64,000 nt of DNA, taken from the NCBI RefSeq assembly GCF_000165425.1, contig NW_001799637.1, positions 124,001 through 188,000 on the forward strand, read 5' to 3'. This document shows, piece by piece, positions 36,897-48,389 of this stretch. The stretch's first letter is position 1; every line of letters begins with the position of its first letter. Both the position numbers and the translations under genes were made by a program. This DNA is from Paramecium tetraurelia. Taxonomy: Eukaryota > Ciliophora > Oligohymenophorea > Peniculida > Parameciidae. The notes below the pieces were generated by a model. That model ran no database searches. It had not been told where the DNA came from and saw nothing but the letters and a program-made list of their open reading frames with translations.

Positions 36897-37822
36897 ATTC
36901 TATAATATATGATATACTTCTTTACTTTTTAAAGTCTGTTTTTATATTCATTATTCAAAAGATAACTAATTCGTATAATTTAGAATTAATAGGTAAGCAA
37001 AACTTATTAAAAAGTTAAGCATAAATAAATTATAACATCAATATCCTTTGAGGAATTATAAAGATCAAATATGCATCATTTTTAAACATATTTTAATCAA
37101 TTGATCTTTTGCTCCCTTTTAACACATACTCTATTATGATTGGAAATCTTATTAATTTAATCTTACTAAACAGAGTTGATTTTTCTAAATTATTAAATCT
37201 TTGTAGACTTGTAGTCTCAGGGCAAATAATAAAAAACAAATAATCAATAAAATAATATTATTTCTTGTTTTCTAAATAGATTCATTCAATCAAAACAATT
37301 TATTTCATCATCTGTTAATTTTCTTTTGTATCTAAAATTCTTTAAGCTATTTATTGTGGAAAACATATAAGTAAATTATCCTAATGACATTTTGCACTTG
37401 TATGTTATCAACAGGGTTTTTGTAATTGAGAATTAAAAAATTATTAATCGTCATGATTTAATTGTTTAAGAAAAAATTTGAAAAATATGATCATTTTTAA
37501 TGGACCAATAAATGTATTGAATCATATTTGATATATTCGAAATGATTAAGCTAAAAGAGAAAATAGAATTTAGATTATAAACATTGACTTAATCGACAAG
37601 TGTTAAGTGAGATCAAATTTGTTAAATTAATTTTAAAAACTGGTATCAAGATATCGAATAATAATTGTAATTGAGCATTAAATCGTTTTTTAATTGATTG
37701 TTCTTCTTCTGGTTACGTATGGGCGATTAATATATAGTCAATTTTAACGATTTTTAAGAGAATGCTTAATATGGATTATGTTATAAGTCTAAAATTTGTT
37801 AGTACAAAAATGAGAAAGAATA
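36897..37822. other. Intergenic, no gene recognised
   Basis: AT-rich, about 0.9 kb. A short minus-strand frame (MFSTINSLKNFRYKRKLTDD, about 37330-37365) stops after roughly 25 codons and may be a remnant. Nothing else seen. Confidence 0.4.
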
Positions 37823-38095
37823 TCAAATTTAATCTCTTCTTCTTGAAATAATGGTTGACATACTTATTGACTTCAATTTTGGGACTGTAACAACTCTTTG
37901 GAGAATAATATCATAGAAATGAAAACATGATTGATCAATGTTTAATTCAGATGTATCAAAATCCTCAAAGTTGTATGAATCTAGGAAATCTTCCTTTGGT
38001 TTAGTTTTATTTGGAGATGTTCTACACGTGTCTAGAGTAGAGTCTCGGCTCATTTATAGAGAAGACTTATAATGCGTAGATTCTGAACATCCCAT
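37823..38095 (-). CDS. Small protein with N-myristoylation/palmitoylation-type start
   Basis: 90 residues, intronless. It starts MGCSESTHYKSSLQMSR: Gly2 with Ser at position 6, plus Cys3, is a classic dual acylation start, predicting membrane association. The rest is Ser/Thr/Asp-rich (DFLDSYNFEDFDTSELNID) and ends STIISRRRDQI. No family recognised. I chose the MGC start over the internal Met because the frame is open from it and the acylation signal is informative. Confidence 0.6.
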
Positions 38096-38465
38096 AATAA
38101 TAAATTAATTATTGAAGTCATTCTGATGATGCACCATTGAAATAATTCATATATCGACTTACAAATATGAAAATAGGAGTCTAATCATTTCAAGGAAGAT
38201 AGTAGACTACTTACTATAATAAATCTAGGGCTATAGACTCAATCTTGCTTATCATCATAAATGCTGAATTTGAGTATTTTTTATTCATAAAAACATAGTT
38301 TTGTATAGAAAGCACTTATGAACTTAATGGAGATCGAAAATTCTATTGAATTAGATTTAATTTATTACAATGAACAGCTCATTAAGAAGAATTTTGATAA
38401 GAGAATTATAAGGTAATTTATTTTAGAATTTATAAGCGGTAATGCTTTTGTATTAATAAATTATT
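38096..38465. other. Intergenic with a short plus-strand frame
   Basis: A frame at 38318 (MNLMEIENSIELDLIYYNEQ) runs about 28 codons before a GTA-type donor, with no clear partner exon. It may be an upstream ORF of the lyase gene or a remnant. Otherwise nothing. Confidence 0.35.
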
Positions 38466-39445
38466 ATGTTATTTAAATAAAATTGCTCATTGTTTAGAAA
38501 GCTTTTATCTTAGAAATGCCTAATGATGCCAGGAGCATACAATGGTATGGTTGGTAGACAATGTGCAGATAATGGTTTTGAAGCCCTGTACATTTCAGGG
38601 GCTGCTGTGACTGCATCCAGTGGAGTCCCAGATATTGGGTACAATTTAGAGTTAAGTCTTTAAGCATGGTAACTTTGGATGGATTCTGTAAGACAATCAA
38701 GGATGTGGCTCTTGCTTCAGGATTACCAATTCTAGCTGATGCAGACACAGGATTCGGAGAAGGAGAAATGTGTTCTAAAACAGTATGGGAATATTTCATA
38801 CATGGAGCTTCAGGTCTACATATTGAGGATTAGGTGTTCCCAAAACGATGTGGACATTTGGATGGAAAGGAATTGGTTCCATCTGATGTTATGGAGAAGA
38901 AGATATAAATAGCCAAAAATGCAAGTATCTAATGCAGTGGAGGAGAGTTTGTCATTTGTGGTAAATTATATCTCGTAACTCCAATATAGCACGTACTGAT
39001 GCTAGAGGAACACATGGATTAGATGAATGTATCAAAAGAAGCAAGGCATATATGGAGGCAGGAGCTGACATGATATTCCCTGAAGGATTACACACAAAAG
39101 AAGAAATGGCTATTGTAGCTAAAGAATTGAAGGCCAAGAACCCAAATATTTATTTATTGGCTAATATGACAGAGTTTGGAAAGACTCCATACATCTCATT
39201 AAAGGAATTTGAGTAGATGGGTTATAATTGTGTTATCTATCCTGTTTCCACATTAAGAATTGCTAGTAAGGCTATTGATGAATTTTTGAAGCAATTGAAG
39301 AAGGATGAGTCTTAGGTGAATTCAGTTTAAAAGTAAATAAATTAAATATTGTAAATATAGTATGTAAACACGTAAAGAGTTGTATTCTACTTTGGGATAC
39401 ACACCTGGCAAGGAATGGTATTTTCCAAATTCAAAGAAATAATGA
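38466..39445 (+). CDS. prpB: Methylisocitrate lyase/PEP mutase family (PrpB-like), probably mitochondrial
   Basis: Four exons, 298 residues, close to bacterial PrpB. Introns: 38639-38664 (AAG), 38961-38989 (TAG) and 39333-39360 (TAG). Family motifs: MMPGAYNGMVGRQCADNGFE, ALYISGAA, ILADADTGFGEG (Mg-binding Asp pair), IEDQVFPKRCGHLDGKE (the KRCGH catalytic loop) and ICARTDARG. The enzyme splits 2-methylisocitrate to pyruvate and succinate in propionate breakdown. The first residues (MLFKQNCSLFRKLLSQK) are basic and amphipathic, as in a mitochondrial presequence. C-terminal TRKELYSTLGY fits the family end. Confidence 0.9.
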
Positions 39446-39456
39446 TGATTGTAGAA

Positions 39457-39945
39457 TCAATATTTCATAATAAAAGCAACATAAATATAATCACTACCTT
39501 ATTCTGTATATTTAAATGCTTCCAAATTTAGACAACATAAACGCATACACTCATTCAAATGGATTCCTCTTTCACAAGTAGTTTCTTGGAGGGTGTGACA
39601 ATCTTGGGGATTCCAACTTTCATAATGACTATTCGAATCATTGATCCAATTAAAGGATGAGAAATTGTGAGTTTCAGTCATTATTTATGCTGATACTAAT
39701 TCTTAATGACCACAAGTTTCCACATGATTAAGCATTTCTTACACAATTTATTAACGAATATCTACTAGATTGAGAATTTGTTTTTCTTGAGCTGATTGAG
39801 ACTAACAATTTTATGTAGATTCTATTTGTTTCAGTTTTGCATAATAAGGACTCGATATAGACATTCTTGGTTCAAGACGCCTTTGAAGTTAAATAGTTCT
39901 ATCATTCCACTCAAGTTCTTCTCTTGGTTCACATACATTACCCAT
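39457..39945 (-). CDS. Cys/His-containing protein with N-myristoylation-type start
   Basis: 162 residues, intronless. It starts MGNVCEPREELEW (Gly2, with Cys5 nearby), a possible acylation signal, though position 6 is Glu rather than Ser. The middle is Gln-rich and helical (ILNLVDIRQQIVQEMLNHVE). The last third has many Cys and His residues (DCHTLQETTCERGIHLNECM; RLCCLNLEAF), which could bind metal. No family recognised. It begins 25 bp from the importin-beta stop and ends 12 bp from the lyase stop (convergent). Confidence 0.65.
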
Positions 39946-39969
39946 TAATATATTAAAAATAATTTAAAT

Positions 39970-42714
39970 TCAATACAATTTCAATTAAAATCCATAAACG
40001 TCATTTAGTAACTATTTGGCAAATGACACACATTCTTGATAATCCTTGTCATTGAATTAACTCATCTTCCTAATCAATTCAATCACAAAATCACTTGTAA
40101 TGAAGTCTTTCAACCTTATTTTAGTCTCTGGCACTGTCTAAAAGAAATGCGAACAATCAAATATACAACACAAAGTCAATCTAACATATTCCTATCATTT
40201 AATTTATATGTCTATACAATTGTAGGCTTTAATTTTAGACTGCACATCTCAGTACAAAATATTATGAACCAATCTACTGTATCCCTTAAATCAAAGTTAG
40301 GCACATTAGGTTCACAATAAGCATGTAAAATACAAGTGTAAAATGAAGTCATCGTTTCTTTCAGTCTTTCTGCATAATCCTAATCGACATTCTATTAACT
40401 CTTGGTCAAATCCATACTAGCAGCAAATCCTAATTTCAGAATTTCTTTCAGATCACCCAAAAATTGGAAAGATTTCTCCTTCAATCCCAATATTATATCC
40501 GCAATAGCATTGTATACTTGCAACTTTAATTCCCTATTGAAATTTGGATTCTAATTTTAATATACTTTTTATACCTAAATCAAACCAAAGAAATATTTTA
40601 AAATGTTCATATAAGGTACAAACTCTTCCTCCATAGCTCTTGCAATATCTGCTAAACAAAACAACGCTGTCTTAAAGCTATCCATATCATCTGGTTCAGA
40701 AAGTGGTTTATTCAATTCTGCTATTAACTAAGATGAATATTTAGATAATTTCTTTTTAAAAGCATATGCTATTCCTGAGAGTACATAAAAATAGTCGTTC
40801 TTCACTCTTGAGTCTACATTTGATAGAGTTTTCATGATTGATTCAAAGACAGATTCAGGAGTTGTGGAGTCATCCAATCTTACAACACAACCATGCATAG
40901 CACTCATCAAACCCATCTCTAAATGAAATTTAATTTCAACAGGTACTTATGAACCACTCTCTAATAGTTATATCTGTTAAAAGAATTGGATCAAATAGTC
41001 ATTACATAATTTTGTATCAGTAACACTATAAATAATATTGAGAATAGCCATGAAAGCTGTATCTATTAATGCTATTTCTGAATTCTTGATATCTGCTCTT
41101 ACTGATGTGCTTGCCAAATGTTACAATATTTTAGATTTCTCTCTACTGAATATGCTCATGCTAAATTGCTGCAATTATTCTGTGAGATAGACGAATACCC
41201 AAATCAAATGTTGAACAATTGATATTTTGTTATTCAATTAATCCAACAAGGTTGCCAACATTTGATTAGCTTAATCATGTTCATGGAAACATTATGGATA
41301 ATTCTCAGCCACTCGACTCAATGTTTGAGCTGTAGCCTTTTTGACTTTGTAATGTTAATCAACCAAACAAGTGAAAAGACTACTCAAAGCAGTTTTAATG
41401 AGCATTTCAATTTCTTTTGTTTGGACTTCAGCCAAGGCACCAAATGCCATAACACTTGCCTTTCTGTATTCCCATTATTATTGTGTGATTGTATTCTAAA
41501 TGAAATTTTTGACTAAATCATAAGTGTTCACTCCAGCAAACTCAATTATAAATGCTAATCCTTTGCAAGATGAATCAGGGACTGACAAACCTTGATATTC
41601 ATCATCCACATCTCCACTATCCAATAAGAGATTTCTCATGAATGGCAATAAGAATCCTTCATAATTCTACTTAAAGAATTACACACAACAGTCTACTGCA
41701 TTACTTTCTGGTGTCTTTTGATTGCCATTCTATGTGATTTCTTCTTTCATTTCTGCACAAATAGTATTCCATATTTCAATTGCTGCTATTGAAATTTCTC
41801 CTTGATTTTCAAATGAAGCCTAAGTTGTTTAAAATAATTCATTTATGAACACAGGTAAAAATGTGAAGAGTTGTTTAACAAAATCAATTAAACATTGAAG
41901 TGCTCTGTGTTTAATTTCTTGAATGTTGCATACAGCATTTTTGAATATCAAATTTTTCACAAAAGAAAAGATTTCCTAAATAAAATGTGAGTGCAAATAC
42001 TTAATATTTAAACATGTCGTTCATAAAATATAATGAATCCTGTAAGGCTTTGATTGCAGTCAATCTAATTTCTAAAGTCTATTCGTTTAAATCCATTCCT
42101 ACACAAATTCCCATTAAGATGACCTTTGAGTCTTTCTCAGAAATTCCAGAAGATTGATGAGTTTTCTAGATGATTATGATTCATACTAATGCTTCGCAAA
42201 TGTAACCCAGTGTCATGATGGCTGACACCTTAATTAGAATGTCCGTGTGCTTTGAGTTTGTTGTCAATCGTTCAATTAGATCTGGCCATTCTTGTCTTGG
42301 TAATTCTATGGCAGATATTTCACTAATAGTCTAATAGATAGTTTAATAGGCTCACGTTGGCTGCTGATCTTCTAATTTCATTTTCAGGGTCAATCAATTA
42401 TTTCATGAACTTCAATTTCACATCACTCTTAGTTTATAAAGAACACGCCAACCAAATAATTTAATTAGATGGAGGATGCTATTATACTATTGGATTATTA
42501 CAATCAATCCCACAAGTCGTTTTACCAATGTACTGCAGGCAACTCTAATGCGATTCTAAATGCCGCGATTAGAGAATGCTGAAGCACAGTAGATCATGAA
42601 TTCATCAGGACATTCATCCTTGTATTTGAGCAGTACTTACTCTGCTGAACTTCGTTGTGTGCTGCTCTCGAAGAACGCACATTACACCAAATCCAAGAAT
42701 TATTGTGGCTGCAT
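39970..42714 (-). CDS. KPNB1: Importin beta (karyopherin beta-1)
   Basis: About 866 residues over seven exons. Introns: 42479-42501, 42331-42355 (GTGAG donor), 42166-42186 (21 nt), 41976-42000, 40551-40574 (24 nt, optional by frame) and 40192-40217. The protein is a string of HEAT repeats with importin-beta signatures: IRVACSTLVKRLVGL, IRRSAANTISEISAIELPRQ, EWPDLIERL, ALKTHQSSGISEKDSKVILM, GVNTYDLVKNF, QQWEYRKASVMAFGALAE, KVKKATAQTLSRVAENYPQ and FKTALFCLADIARAMEEEF. It carries cargo with importin alpha through nuclear pores. Its length matches the family (about 860-880). Confidence 0.92.
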
Positions 42715-42774
42715 TTTTATGTTTAATTTTTTAAATTATAGTGTAGATTTATAATGCATAATTTAGTATATAAT

Positions 42775-43146
42775 TCATGGTTAATTGATTTTACTTAATA
42801 TCCGTCTTTCGAAGTGTGCAAAGTTGACACCAAGGACGATGCCATTATAATTAGGTTTTGCAGTATGCGGTTTGACTGGTTTGATCAAGGGAGGCAAATA
42901 CGATTAATTCGGAGTAGAAATCTCTTTATTCAATGAGATTTCTTGAAGGGGCATTCTCAAAGGAACCTTGTTCAATTGAGGCAAACGCGATCTCAGTTCC
43001 CCATCTCTGGTGGTTGACTTTCGTTTTCTGTTGGGATTCCTATTGAAGAGTCTTATTTCTTTCCCCCAATTCAACAGAGTAGGTTCTAATTCACTGACCT
43101 CTCTTAACTGCTCTATAGCCCGACGCTCGTTAGGGATTAAATTCAT
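42775..43146 (-). CDS. Small basic Pro-rich protein, unknown
   Basis: 123 residues, intronless. It starts MNLIPNERRAIEQLREVSEL, has a basic patch (NRNPNRKRKSTTRDGELRSR) resembling a nuclear signal, then Pro-rich (LPQLNKVPLRMPLQ; LIKPVKPHTAKP) and ends ERRILSKINQP. No family recognised. It sits 60 bp upstream of importin beta on the same strand and 179 bp from the divergent kinase. Confidence 0.65.
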
Positions 43147-43325
43147 TAATTAAATTAATTTATGGCAAATAACACTCTGGACACACAATCTACAATATTT
43201 GTGTCCCTTTTTACTTTTGCCACATTAATGTAATGGCATTATTCAATATAAGATAGCTTACATGCATCTTGTATCTGCACGCTTCTTTACAATCACTTCT
43301 ATATATATATATTAAATAATATTAA

Positions 43326-45992
43326 ATGTCTCAATTGTCTAGATAGATGAAGAAGATCGGTAATTACTAGCTAGGCGATTTGCTAGGTAGAGGTTCGATT
43401 GGTACTGTGTACAAAGGATTGAATTTGGAATTAGTAATAAACACACAATAATAGAGGGAACACTTGTGGCAATAAAGCAAGTGTCAAGAGCCACACTGAA
43501 AGAAGATCAGTATATAATTTTTACAACAAGAAATCTATCTATTGAAGATGTTGAAACATGAAAATATTGTCAAATACATTGATTGTATAGAGACTGATCA
43601 ATTTCTGAATATCATTCTTGAATACATCGAAAGTGGCAGTTTGGCAAGCATTCTAAAGAAGTTTGGATCATTTCCAGAGTCTTTGGTAGCCATTTATGTT
43701 AAACAAGTATTGAAAGGCTTGGAGTATTTGCATTAATAAGGAATTGTCCATAGAGACATAAAGGGTGCCAATATTTTGACTACCAAAGATGGGTAATTTT
43801 AATCATGAGATAATAAAGTACTGTTAAATTGGCAGACTTTGGAGTGGCCACAACTTTGTCTGAAGATACGACACAAAGTAATAACATAGTTGGTACTCCA
43901 TATTGGATGGCACCTGAAGTAATAGAAATGTCAGGACATCTATCTACATCATGTGATATATGGTCACTTGGATGCACAGTCATAGAGTTATTGACAGGCA
44001 ATCCCCCCTACTTCGATAGATTATAATATGCTGCAATGTTTTAAATTGTTCAAAGGGATTGTCCTCCCTTGCCTGAAGGAATCTCAAATGAATGCAGAGA
44101 CTTTCTAATCCAATGTTTCCAAAAGGATCCCACTTTAAGGGATGATGCCACTACTATGCTCAAACATCAATGGATCACTAAAAGTTGGCATATTGTTCAA
44201 GGACCCAATCTACCTGAAGAAGTAACAAACACTATACGAAATCACATAGTAGATCAATCCAAGCTTTGGAACATTTATTACAGACTCATTCATTGAGTAG
44301 GTACCATAATTAGTGCAATGTTAATCACCAAGAAAAATTGATAAAAGCAGTGCTGTAAGAGATTCTTAATTGGATTCACTTAGATAACTTAAATTAAGGA
44401 CTAGTCATCAAATTAAATAAAACGGATTTTGGGGCTAGAATGAAGATGGCAAAAGCATGAGAGAAATTAACGAACTTATTACTTAATTAACAGAACAAAG
44501 TGATAATTCTTAGATTATTAAAATTTTAGAGTAGTTAAAGGATACTATTCCCAATGATAAATGTAAAGAATATTTCATTCATACTGGTTTAACATCATTA
44601 TTGGAAATTATAGAGAAATATATGCCACTATATTGTGAAAATAATTCATAAGATTAATCATTATAAATTTTAAAATTGATATTTGAATTAATAAATATTG
44701 TTGTAGATTAGAATCCTTAATTATTAGAATTATCATGTTATTTGGGAGCAGCAACATTTTATCAATAAATCACTTCCTCAGAATTTCATAAAGAACTAAG
44801 AGTTGAAGCCGCTTACTTTTTGGGATAGTTAACCTACTTTAAAGAAGGATACCTTCTCTCCATAGGAGGATTGGATAACCTCTTAGAATTAATTGACACA
44901 TCAGATATCTCCAACAACATCGATTTAATTGGCTTAGCATTAGATACCATAATCCTACTCTACGATCTTAATACTATAAGTTAAAGAAATCTGAGTAGAC
45001 TTCTAACAAGCAAATTCATCACTTATAGACTTGTACTTATTGCTGAACAAATTCAAAATATAGATGTTAATTTAATGATTAAATCATTGAATATTCTAGT
45101 GATATTGGCCAAATGTGATGATAAAATTGTTAAGTAATCACTTTGTGAAAAGGAAGTCATCACTAGATTAGCCACTTTTCTTAATTAAAACTAAGAATAA
45201 TCACTCATAAAGACCATTAAAATATTTAGATATCTTTCCACTGAACCTAATCTGTAACCACATTTAGATGGATTTGCTATCATACCAAGAGCCTTGAGTC
45301 TTTTAAAGAAAGACTTACCAAATTAAGGACCAATGATTGCAGATATTCTAAGAATTATATTTTATCTTACAAAACTCAATCATGATAAATAAGAAGAATT
45401 GTGTCTTTATGAAGGTGTTCCTTTATTGCTGGAACTATTTAAATTACCAAGTGATTTAGAAAACCAAATCTCAATGAAAAAGGCAGCTATCAGCATATTA
45501 TGCTCATTAGCCACATCTTCAGAAAGATGCAAATTAAAACTACAAGAAAATGGGGGTATTAGCATTTATGTTGGATTACTAACAACTAATTTAAATATTA
45601 CAAAGTTACTTGATACAATTGTTAAACTAATAGAACTTGATTAAACTCAACGCATCCCTCTTAGCAAAAATATTGACATTCTAGTGGCTTATTTTAAAAA
45701 TAACACTGTTCCCATGTACCCAACATTAGTTAAAGTATTACCCAAAGAATTTGGACTTAGTCTATTATTTCGGAAGTAACTTTTAGAACTCCTAATATAG
45801 AAGGATTAAAGTCAATTGAACCTCAAACATCTGCTACAGATACTATACTATCTATTAGAGTCTGATTCAATCAAAATTAAAGACTTGTTTAGGAATACTA
45901 TTCTATAGCAATTGATAGAGTAGGAAGAACATGGTCTGGCAGTTTAAGGCATTGTAAAGTAAATTAAGGAATTGATATTATTAAAATAATGA
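43326..45992 (+). CDS. Cdc7/SepH/MAP3K-epsilon-type kinase with ARM-like C-terminus, two frame slips
   Basis: STE-type kinase domain: [77 protein letters not shown] and [12 protein letters not shown]. It is followed by about 550 residues of helical repeats ([39 protein letters not shown]). Kinase plus long armadillo-like tail is the Cdc7/MAP3Kepsilon layout of septation or Hippo-like cascades. Introns: 43434-43456 (GAG acceptor) and 43793-43818 (AAG). Single-base slips are needed near 43515 (between KEDQ and [11 protein letters not shown]) and near 44265. The catalytic residues are all present. Confidence 0.85.
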
Positions 45993-46316
45993 TCATAGAT
46001 CGTGTACATGAGCTTGTCTTTTTTCTTTGCCCTTTAATTTTGGTTACATCTCTTCCTCATCTTTCTTATAATCTAATTGCTTCTAGACTTGCTTTAACTT
46101 CTTTTCCTATTGTTCCAACCTCTTGGCATTGTTTTTCTTCTCTTCCTCATCTGACCAATCTTCATCTTTATGCTATTATTCCTGTCTTTTTTATTTTTAT
46201 TGATCTCTTTGCAATGTCTCTACTTTATTGTTTCTCTTATTATTATTGTTCTTATTCCGAGATCTCACATTGCGATTGTCACCATCTGCCAAGAAGTCGT
46301 TGTCTTCTAAATCCAT
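45993..46316 (-). CDS. Small charged protein, unknown
   Basis: 107 residues, intronless, start MDLEDNDFLADGDNRNVRSR. It is very rich in Asn, Lys, Gln and Glu (NKNNNNKRNNKVETLQRDQQ; DEDWSDEEEKKNNAKRLEQQ) and ends KRQAHVHDL. The opposite strand gives a hydrophobic frame, but the charged minus-strand reading matches local coding style. Its stop codon directly abuts the kinase stop, together forming TGATCA. Function unknown. Confidence 0.62.
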
Positions 46317-47338
46317 TTAAATTTATTTATTTAGGTTGGTATTAAATTTTAGGATAGTTGATCATACGATAATTCATCATATTTAAAATTTACCATCCTA
46401 TTTTAAATTTCAATTTTATATTTGTACGTAAAATTTTCATTTGTTTGATAGTCTAAGAAACTAAGTCAATCTTAAAATTATCTTTATATTGGAATAATGA
46501 GAGATAAAAATTAGAGCTTATATGTATTATAAATGGTTACGATTAGTATGAAATTAATATATATATATATATTGGAGTAAATGTGATAATAAGAGGATAG
46601 TTATTAGTGTGATGATTGAGGTATAAAATAGTTTATACAAGGGTTTAATATATACTATCAAAATTGAAAGAATTTTATAATTTTAAGTTGAGAAATAAGA
46701 TTATACCATTATGGAATTATTTAAAATAAATAACTGTTTATGAAATAAGAGTCCCTTAGAAAGAGTTTAGTAGGAATGATGCGTGTTAATTTTAAGTAAG
46801 AGGTTTAGAAGATTTTAAGAGATTAAATATAGGGTATAGAATTTTAAAATTTAACTAAGATTAGTGAAAATTGAACTAAGTAATATGGGCGAGATGTGAT
46901 AAATACATCTTTGATTTTTGATTTATAAAAATATTTCAAATATGGCTTGAGGATTGAGGAAGTCTAACTTGGAACTCTTTTAATTATGGAACAAAAGTCC
47001 ATAAAAGAACCAAAACAATAATCTATACAGAATAATTAGGATGATCTGTTTTGGAATTATTTGCATTATTTATTTTATAAAATCGACTAGTTTTATTTAT
47101 TGGAGTGTCTTTTATAAGATTACTGAATATTTAAAAACTAAATTAAGTGATGGTGTACATAAGGATGAAGTGGTTAATGATTTCACCAATAAGCGTTTGA
47201 TAAGCGGACAAAGCATGAGTTCAAAAGAAGTCTTAATGCTTAGGATTCATAAATATTATATTGTTTATACTATGATGACGAGAAAGCATTGTTTATGTAG
47301 AGAAAAGAAAGAGTTTAGAATAAAGAGGTAAGCATTCT
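46317..47338. other. Intergenic, no confident gene
   Basis: About 1 kb with a TA run (46560-46572) and G-richer plus strand. A plus frame at 47041-47331 (ICIIYFIKSTSFIYWSVF; DGVHKDEVVNDFTNKRLIS) has a hydrophobic then a polar part. It lacks a family motif and clear context, so I leave it uncalled. Confidence 0.4.
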
Positions 47339-48182
47339 TCACAACTGATATGAAGCAGTAAGAAGTTTCTTAATTAAATTATTGAAAACATATATATATT
47401 ATTTCAATTAGCTATTGACGATTTTTGAGGAGTTACGGTTTTATTCTTTGTCAGTTACTCTTATAAGGCATCCTTGACATCGGATTGCAATTTGATTTAC
47501 TTTCTAATAGTTTTAGTTTGGCGATATTCGTCCAAAATAAGATGTGCTTTGATCCTCTACTCCTTTTCTCTTTATTCCTTATTGAATGTTGACTCCATCA
47601 TCATGGTTTTCTACATTGAGACTTTCTCTGATGCAATTACACATCCCATGTTTATAAAATATAATAAAATATCAAATTATTGGTACTATTGTGTTCATAA
47701 TCTTTTGCACTATCTACATTCTGATTGGTTACTCCTTGTTGCAATATTACACAGTAATATAATGCAAGTAACTTACATAGGCCAGATTCATCAGACAACA
47801 AAGAATTTCTAATAGAAATGGCAATGTTCTGATTTCTTCCACTATTACCTTCCCTTACAGTCTACATTCTTGATAAGTTTGAGTTTGAAAAAAAAAAATA
47901 TTACAGCTCCCAAGGTCAATAACGATGAATATAACAATTGTGCTATTCTCTGCATGTGCAAACTCATCTTGAATGTCTTAGAACATAGAGTGATTGAAGG
48001 CAATATCATTAACATCAATGATAGGAGTGCCAATATGCTGATTGTTGTCTAACACATGTAAGTCATCGACACTCTAACATTAACTAATTTCATGCTCACA
48101 TCAAGTAACGTGCACCACAGATCATACTAATCAACATTGAAAGTATTATCAATGCAAATTCGATGACTTTAAACTCCGTCAT
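47339..48182 (-). CDS. Multi-TM membrane protein with polar tail, structure partly unresolved
   Basis: Starts MTEFKVIEFALIILSMLISM. A 26-nt intron (GTGAG...TAG) lies near 48079-48104. TM segments follow (TISILALLSLMLMILPSI; LLTLGAVIFFFFKLKLI; PFLLEILCCLMNLAYV). A soluble tail contains CIRESLNVENHDDGVNIQQG, GVEDQSTSYFGRISPN and IRCQGCLIRVTDKEQN. One frame change near 47850 and one TGA near 47675 stand in the way of a single clean reading. No family recognised; it may be damaged or mis-sequenced. Confidence 0.5.
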
Positions 48183-48389
48183 CTATTCATCCTTAAATTA
48201 CAAGGCTATTGAATTCACATACAGTATGGGTATGTCTTACAAATTTACACATTCTGGCTCATTTTCAATGACTATCTGATAACTTGAATACATTAATTTA
48301 TTATTATTATAACAAAATAGATGAGAAACTCTTACTATGAAGCCACATAAATAAACAAAAACATGTAAATTTATACATTTATATTATAT

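Noticed and set aside
45989-46345. Plus-strand hydrophobic frame of 118 codons
   Set aside because: Antisense to the charged 45993-46316 protein; the hydrophobic look comes from reading Lys/Asn/Gln codons backwards.
47474-48180. Plus-strand frame without TGA over about 700 bases
   Set aside because: The minus strand has better start, intron and codon evidence. I kept the minus reading but with low confidence.
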